Source: Neckera pumila
Lineage: Eukaryota > Streptophyta > Bryopsida > Hypnales > Neckeraceae
NCBI GenBank assembly: GCA_963969595.1
Contig: OZ018408.1
Span: 31,372,108 to 31,436,107, forward strand
Reading direction: 5' to 3'
DNA: 64,000 bases
Position numbers and translations under genes: made by a program. Positions 57,495 through 64,000 of the stretch are shown piece by piece. Within the stretch, counting starts at the first letter, position 1, and every line of letters begins with the position of its first letter. The notes beneath the pieces are model-generated. The model ran no database searches, was not told where the DNA came from, and saw nothing but the letters and a program-made list of their open reading frames with translations.

Positions 57495-58800
57495 TTAGGT
57501 AGTTTCTTGGGGTAGCCCTAGCATGGTTAGATGGAAATCCAAGTTTTTGGTAAGTAGAAAGCAGTTAGCATGTTGCTTTTTAGTTGCATGCACCTGAACT
57601 AGCAGTCTTCTGGGTTTTTAGGATCTGAGATCCACATTTTGCTGATCGGCAGGGTTGGTAGGAAGTCAACTTAGAAGGATAAGGAATGACACGTGTCATT
57701 CTTTGGTCCTTTATTTTGGATTGCTAGGGATCACTAGGATTTCCCTTGGGGTTAGTATTTAGGGGTTAGAAGTTAGTTTTAACTCCGGGCATTTTTACAC
57801 TCTTGTTTTCCTATTTCAAATTTCTGCAAAGAAAGCTTGGATTTCAACTCCACAAGTACTGGTTTGAAAAGTCTTGGTCTTGTGTTGAGGAGTTAGGCAG
57901 TGTTTTGACCATTGCTAGTTTAGGTAGCTTGTTGTTGAGAACTTGAAAGGAAGAATAGTCCCCGGATTCTGTCTGAATCCGGTTCCAAGAGTTGAAGTGA
58001 GCTGGTTGAAAGACTGCGTCAACTAGGATTGAAATTTAGCTACTGTAGTTACTTGGACGCTTCTTTATAGGATAGCCGCTCTTAGGTTGGGTGCGTTTTG
58101 CAAGAGGCAAGCATACGCTAATTGACGTGTTGATGAGGTCCTACTACAGCCGGAAGTAAGTGATGTGCAAGTAGCTAGGATCGCCTAGTTATCTGGTCGC
58201 TAGATTTTGCTTTAAGGAACCGAATGTAGATGGATCTGTCGTTGTAGTAAGAAAGGATTGTGGAGGTTTCCTAAGTGACTTATTGGTTTGGATTGGTTTC
58301 CGGATCAGTTGTGAGGAAGAATCCGCATCCGAGATTAGTGTGTGTTTGTGTTTTGTTTTCTCTAAGTGAAACTTCAATCACTTTAAATCCATTAAAGGAT
58401 AGGGTATACGTTTCCTTCCTTTAAACCAAAGAGCGGATCCCTCTATAGTAGAGGTTAAACTATATGATTGGTTACTTTGCTTACTGAATCCGAATCCGGG
58501 AAAGGTACAGGATCATGACACTCCTTCCAAATCCGTGTCTAGTCAAGTAGGATACTAAGTTGCATTTACTATTGGGACAAATATCTATCTGTCCTAATTA
58601 GTCTGAGTTAGAGTTATTGGTGTAAGTTGAGAGAGAAAAGAGTTAGAGAATATGGACGAGGGATTGCAGTTCCTAGTTTCCAATTCCGGATTGCTTTCAC
58701 CTTGGATTTTGTTTTCCGGATCCAGTTCCGATAATTTTGAGGATACTACAATTACAATCCTTTAGGAACGATACACGGGTCATCTTGGGTGTTTTGTCAT
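57495..58800 (+). mobile_element. 3' end of the diverged CCGG-rich element (LTR-like)
   Basis: Non-coding sequence with CCGGATTC words. At 58434-58460 it has the reverse orientation of copy A's conserved stem-loop block: GGATCCCTCTATAGTAGAGG then ttaaac, against copy A minus strand GATCCCTCTG...CAGAGGTAAAAC. The order ORF fragment, charged tail, stem-loop block therefore matches copies A and B read on their coding strand. The right boundary near 58800 is approximate. Confidence 0.5.
58440..58454 (+). other. Covarying stem-loop, diverged member
   Basis: CCTCTA/TAGAGG stem with a three-base loop, preceded by GGAT. It is the counterpart of 22483-22503 read on the other strand. The closing pair changed from G-C to A-T with pairing kept. 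Confidence 0.55.
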
Positions 58801-61800
58801 TTAAAACGCCTAAAGGTAGGATTTGTGCTTTCTTGTGCTACGAGCCTATGACAATACTCCTTGGTTTCAAACAATAATCAATATACTAAATAATAATGCA
58901 ATCAACATTTTGGACAAGGGCCAATGTAGTAATGTGTGTGTACTTGTACCATATACACAACATTACCAAATTCTGGTTGTTAAAAATTCCATAAAATGTG
59001 TCTAATAATTCCAAATATTTTTCAAAAATTATTAGATTAGTGTAAATACTTTGCTACCACTTCTACAATTGTAATTGAATACAAATACTAGCTACAACTT
59101 CTATGCTTTGTCATCACTCTACTTTGCATTGACAAATTTTGGCCATTAGAACATTTGATCCTTTAAGAACAAGAGAAAAAAGATTTTAAATTTCCAAAAT
59201 TATAAAGATACATTATTAAATATAACTTAGAACAATAATCTAATAATGATCTTCAAACAAAAAGTGTGAAATGTCATTTATAGGTTACATCCATACAAAA
59301 AGATCAATTGCTATACTAACCAATAATTTTCAAAAAAAACTTGAAACCAAAAATTGAAAATTCTTTATAAAATTGATTATAGATTATATGTTTTTTTCAC
59401 AATAATTTTTGTTCAATAAGTTCAAGATGTTAAGTTTTAACTGGGTGATGTTGAATTTTCATTTTACTTGTTATTCAACTTGTTTTTGATGAGATTGGAT
59501 TTTAGAATTGAAAAAAATATTTTTTGAAGTCAAACAAAACTGCATGTGCCCCTTGAACCAGAGGATATTTGCAAAAACCTAAATTCTAAGAATCTATATC
59601 CAAATAATGTATAAAAAACAAAGCAAGTCTCTACAAACATTTAGATGGATGAAAAATGGAGATTCTATGTGCATAGGACATGTTTGTGTTCATCCATTGT
59701 TTGAAATTTGAACATCTAGATGGTCCTTTAGGGATTAAGAACTAATCCTAGGAGGTATTGGTAATCCAAAGTTTGAAAAGTGGAGATCTAGATGAAGGTG
59801 TCTTATAATAGGCAATACAAAAGAACAATCTAATGACAAATTTCAAAAAATTCTTATAAATATTGATACATATATAGATTACATCTATATGGGTGCATGC
59901 CTCTTCTTTTGTGCTAATCTATATTTATCAATAAAATTTGAAATAAAACATTTGGCTAACATTGGTTGTAGATTTAATACAATTAGTGAAGTTCAAAATA
60001 ATTATTTTTCTTTAAATTTATAATATTAAATTCTAATGAAAATGATTTAAAAAGAACATTATGATCCTACTTGATTTTTTAAAGATTTACTTTGTAAATT
60101 GGAAAGGTACTTTTTGAGGTGAAACATACTAGTGTTTTCTAAGCTATGGAATAATTGCAAGGATAAGTTGTGAAAAGCTATAATATACATATATTAGAAA
60201 CTAGAACAAGAATTAATAAACATTTGAATAAATAGAAAAACAAATCTATGTATATATGGGATAAGTTTGCATTTCAATTTCTGTTCAAAATTTGAACTCC
60301 TTGTTTTTTAGGGATTAACCTCTACAAATCTATAGAAACAAATTATAGTGTTTGAAGTCTTGGTTAATTGTTGCGGTTTGTCTTTTATTTTTTTGCAAGT
60401 ACAAATTAAATTGATAGAGGCTCATTTTTTTGCAAATTCAAAAATTTAAAATGCTTGCGCATGCAAGTTTGGATGCATTTTCTTATAAATTATTAAGAAT
60501 TTTGGTTCCAAAACTTAACTTGTATAATTATTAAAGACTAGTGAAAAGTTCCACTTTATAAATTTTTTGGCACTTAAGGAGTTGAGGCCATATTACTTCA
60601 CTTGCTCCTTAAGAGCCATGATAAAATAAATTAGCTTTAGCCTTTAGGCCATAAAAATTGTAAAAGTTTCAAACTCTTAAGAAAATTTCACCAGTTTATA
60701 TTATTTAATTATACAATAATTTATCATTTGGATACTAGAACAAGTCTTTTTTGAAATTTTGGAAAATTTATGAACATTGCTAAATGTTTTATTCATCACA
60801 TACATAATAATACAAGGTATAGGATTCTTTTACAAAGTGGAATCAAGTTCTAATTTTTGGTATGGTAGTTTTCAATCCAAGCATCTACACCACACTAAAA
60901 CTTGTAAACAAAATTCCATATCCTCTTGTGAAAGATTAAATTACTTGAATTTTGAAATTGAGATACATCCACAAGTATATAGTGAAGGAAAAAAAAACTT
61001 TATCACTTTGATTAAGTAGATTTCACAAATGGTAACGAATTTCAAATTGAAATTTTTTGTAAGAGTTCTATATGAAGGTGAAACTAATATCTCCTGGTTA
61101 AATTGTCATCTAAAAAATTTATTCCATTTAAGAAACTTTATCTAGTAGTGGTCGTTTTTTGAGTTTTTTAGACTCAAAATACATTGAATTTTTAGGGATC
61201 AAAGCATGTTCTAAAATTAACCCTATAAAAACTTAGAATAGTTTAATTTTCAAAATGTGAAGATGCAATTTAAAATAATAATTTTGTATTCATTTTCAAC
61301 AAAATAAATTGTAAACCTTGATCTATGATAATGATTATAAATCAAATTTATATGCTTTGATTGATGGTTTGATTTACCATTGCACATCTAATCTTTCTTC
61401 ATAAAACTTAAAACGAGAATTTCAATCATCTTTTGAAGTTTTTTTTCAAATTTTATGTGAATGATGTGTAAAGGACTTTATTGTTATATAAATTTCAAAT
61501 CAAATTTAATGAAAGATATTTCGTCTTCTAATGGAAGCCATTTTGTCTTCTAATGAAAGTCATTTAAAAAAATTGTTCTCTTGTTTATTGATTGATTTTT
61601 AGTGAGAGTGGATGTTGTAGAATTTTGGACACGTTCATTTCATTTGAATTTTTATTGTGTATTCTAAAATTTTTTTTTCGATAAGTGAACGTAGCATTGT
61701 AGTGGCATTTGGGGAATAGATTTTTTTATTTCAATTGGTGCCTAGAACCCACAAGGCATTCTTTAGAGGGATTATAGAACCTTTCAAGACAAATACAAGG

Positions 61801-62406
61801 TGCTATTAATTTGTGTGAGGTAAAAATTATACATTTTTTTGCTTCTAATGTAGGGCTATGTTTATATGAAAAAAGATATAATTAATAAAATATGTAGAAA
61901 CTATAAGTATTTGAAAACTATTATAATTATATTGAGTATGATATATTCATTATGGATTTTCTTGTATACTAGGTTGAGTTTTGCAGTGGAATTAAATTTG
62001 ATATATATAACACATTGGATGGAGTACCTTCACATTTAGTGGTTTAGAATACAAATATACTTGAAGCTATTGGCTTTTAGGGAGTAAACATCCTTTAATT
62101 TTGTTGAATGTTTCTTTTGTATTAACATTCAATTCTCACATGGAGCCATGATTTGCCTCTAAATTGTTTTCACTTGAAGTTTGCCTTGTTACATGTGGAT
62201 GTAGTGTCTATTTCCATATGCAAATGACAAAGTTGCTTCAAAATGATTTATTTCATAATTAATGGGACAATTTGTTGGCATTATACATTGTGAATGTAGA
62301 AATAATGTCATTGTTTTGAGTTCAAACTTGGGTTTGATTTATATGCAAAAGTTACAAATGCCAATTTTTGTGGGTGAATTTAATACATAGAGCTAAAAGG
62401 AACACT
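58801..62406. other. AT-rich gene-free region with old miniature-element ends
   Basis: No gene is recognisable. Sequences ending CCTTTAGGGATTAA (59726-59738) and TTTTTAGGGATTAA (about 60303-60316) resemble right ends of the CCCCTAAAGG family. They are preceded by similar text (ttgaaatttgaacatc, tcaaaatttgaactcc), so two related decayed units about 575 bp apart are likely. Weaker variants occur near 61195 and 62077. Confidence 0.4.
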
Positions 62407-62410
62407 TTAA

Positions 62411-63154
62411 CTCTTCACTACCCAGCCCGAGTTGGCGTCAGCAACACGCTCCTACAGGTCGCAATGGAGAATCCTAGTTGCAAGTCCAATATGGGTGGAA
62501 TTTCACGAATCCAACCGTAACAACGAGCATGAATGTAGAGGCGACACAAGATGCATAAGAAAATTCAATGTTGATCGACCAGAGATGCAGATTTTTGCAC
62601 TTGATGAAGACCAAACTAGTGAGGGTTGGCTCTTTTTTGGGTGTGTCGCCGGACGATTGCATGTGATTGCAGACAAGAGGAACTTCAAATCCAGAAAGGA
62701 GTAAGAAGGATTCACAAAGACCAGTAAAGCAAAAATTTGATGAAAAAATTGGCACACAAGATGATGAGAATACCAAACGGGAGGAAATAAAGCACCACGC
62801 AGTTGTTGATGGCTAACCGGGGGTGACCGGAAGTAGGTAGCCGGTGCCACGAGATGCAGCCGGTACACACCAAACAGTTTGGTGAGGTACAAAACTACTC
62901 CACGCGCTTTGATGGAGAGGGAGAATTGCCATTCCTTGAACGCAAAGACAACGACGACATTCATAAGTGGATCCATACAACACTTTTCACCTCAAAGCTC
63001 TACAATCTCAGAATAACAAATCCGAGGAACTACAACACCCAACATTCTAGTGAGCAATTTTGGATCTTCCACAAAAATTGAAAATTGCTTAGATACAGAA
63101 CATGAGTTCAAAAATTCATAAGTGGATCTGTACAAAAATTTGGTAGGCAACGAG
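62411..63154 (-). mobile_element. 3' non-coding part of an autonomous piggyBac-type element
   Basis: Composition changes sharply from AT-rich to balanced right after TTAA at 62407-62410 (followed by CTCTTCACTACCCAGCCC). The transposase remnant begins at 63155. I infer that this TTAA is the element's left boundary; the other end is outside the window. Frames at 62432-62976 on both strands have no recognisable domain. Confidence 0.45.
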
Positions 63155-64000
63155 TTAGCTGCGCACTTGGCGTACTGCAGATTCCGAGGTACGTAGGGCC
63201 CATTTCCTCGATGAGTGGACCTTTGTAAAATAAGAGTCCTGGAACATGAAAACAAAGCCGCAGGCGAGGCAATGCACAGCCTATTTTTGCTTGCAAGCGC
63301 AGCACCTCTTTTGAATGTGGGCGTGGGTTTGTATATAATGCAATGCAGAGGGGTTCTTGTTCCACGCTGAATTAGTCCGAGGAAGTGACAATTTGGACGT
63401 TATCAGGGCAAAAGCAACCTGATACATGAATTTCCTTTCTCCCCTAGCACGTCGGTCATGGCGGTAATAAACCCACGCATTGTGAAGCACGGAATCCACT
63501 GTAAACATTAGATACTTGTGCCACCACTTATTGCTGTGGAACTGGGTAGTGTAATCCTTTTGCATTTGATCAATAAGGTCCACACCACGCATATTGGATT
63601 GGTACTCTATTTGTTGCGGTGTGGTTGGAATCTCTTCCCTCACTCCCTTCAGCCAACATCGCACCATAGCAGGTCCTGTGGTATCCATTGATGTGCTCAA
63701 AAAAGCAACAAGATTGGAATTGTTCGAAACCATGGCTCCCATAGTTCCACTTGAGTGCCTCGTCCAAAAGAAAGTTGACCTCGAATGATCGCCTCTCTTG
63801 AAGCCACATAGAGCTGAGGGGAAGCCTATACGGTAGCCTCGGACCGTCCCTGTAGCAAATATTCCCCGTCACAGCAGGGCATCAAAGAGAGCGGTGCTGT
63901 AGAAATAGTTAAAATCCACATATACATTGTGACCCCTGTGTTGAAGACCAGCCGTCAGCTCATGCACAACTCGCTCCTCCAAGCCCGCTTCAGATTCCCC
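63155..64000 (-). pseudogene. piggyBac-type transposase, 3' part, broken
   Basis: A minus-strand frame enters from beyond 64000 and ends at TAA 63155-63157, with TGA at 63869-63871 and TAG at 63281-63283 in frame. Motifs in order: HNVYVDFNYFYST (Asp of the DDD triad; the family norm is a YMDNFFTS-like motif), LFDALL, stop, RGIFATGTVRGYRIGFP (the conserved G-T-V/I-R segment), SNNSNLVAFLSTS, YQSNMRGVDLIDQM (third Asp), then HSNKWWHKYLMFTVDSVLHNAWVYYRH. A Cys-rich end CCACKQK, stop, AVHCLACGFVF follows, which fits the CxxC...CxxC zinc-binding tail of piggyBac transposases. These enzymes cut and paste at TTAA, the sites flanking the miniature elements elsewhere in the window. The N-terminal half and first Asp are outside the window. 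Confidence 0.85.

Noticed and set aside
58801..59738. A sixth full-length TTAA miniature element (about 930 bp) starting at 58801
   Set aside because: The right end is convincing (CCTTTAGGGATTAA), but the proposed left end (TTAAAACGCCTAAAGG) is a poor match. The interior does not resemble the other copies, so the length agreement is probably chance.
62432..62976. 90- and 157-codon frames on opposite strands beside the piggyBac remnant
   Set aside because: They overlap each other, lack domains and lie in what is best read as the 3' non-coding part of the element.
1..64000. tRNA, rRNA or other structured RNA genes
   Set aside because: I scanned for tRNA-like clover arms with box A/B motifs and conserved rRNA words and saw none I could defend.

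Overview
The window looks like nuclear DNA of a streptophyte, either a land plant or a charophyte-grade alga. The evidence is an intron-containing H2A.Z histone gene with plant-type residues, short interstitial CCCTAAA telomere-type tracts, canonical GT-AG introns, and AT-rich intergenic DNA full of nested repeats. I cannot name the species. A piggyBac-type transposase remnant and very gene-poor sequence argue against a compact flowering-plant genome.

Layout. 1-10.8 kb: one intact host gene, H2A.Z (5810-6703), in a GC-rich island. It is surrounded by piggyBac-like miniature elements that start CCCCTAAAGG and sit between TTAA sites, and by two arms of one dispersed repeat in opposite orientation. 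10.8-21.8 kb: degenerate repeats, a 23-bp minisatellite, and an ORF-less relative of the CCGG-rich element described next. 22.2-25.6 kb and 42.8-46.2 kb: two nearly identical 3.4-kb elements with TG...CA ends. Each carries the same dead minus-strand ORF (N-terminal domain, acidic stretch, basic NLS-like stretch, coiled coil). Copy A is nested in a miniature element and copy B in a degenerate ~177-bp satellite. Diverged relatives of the ORF lie at 28.7-29.3 kb and in 52.3-58.8 kb.

29.7-39.3 kb holds a minus-strand cluster: a long multi-exon gene with an INGQHS motif (DGQHR-like), then an FCP1/HAD-phosphatase-like gene, then a further open frame. 47.1-52.0 kb holds a plus-strand transposase-like gene (DUF7869-like, Asp-rich core). 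These two loci share an unusual GC-rich palindrome (core AGCGCGAGTCGCGCT). It is concentrated in introns and upstream regions, often repeats every ~62-67 bp, and in at least two places lies just after a splice donor. The window ends (63155-64000, minus) in a broken piggyBac transposase.

Taken together, apart from H2A.Z, essentially every long ORF is TE-like and broken. Eleven in-frame stops can be read through in the same frame. All can be derived by one C-to-T change from CAG, CGA or CAA, as expected for methylated, silenced plant repeats. The shared palindrome joins the transposase-like locus and the INGQHS/FCP1-like cluster into what may be one undescribed mobile system. All reading was by eye; family names rest on motif recognition, not on searches.
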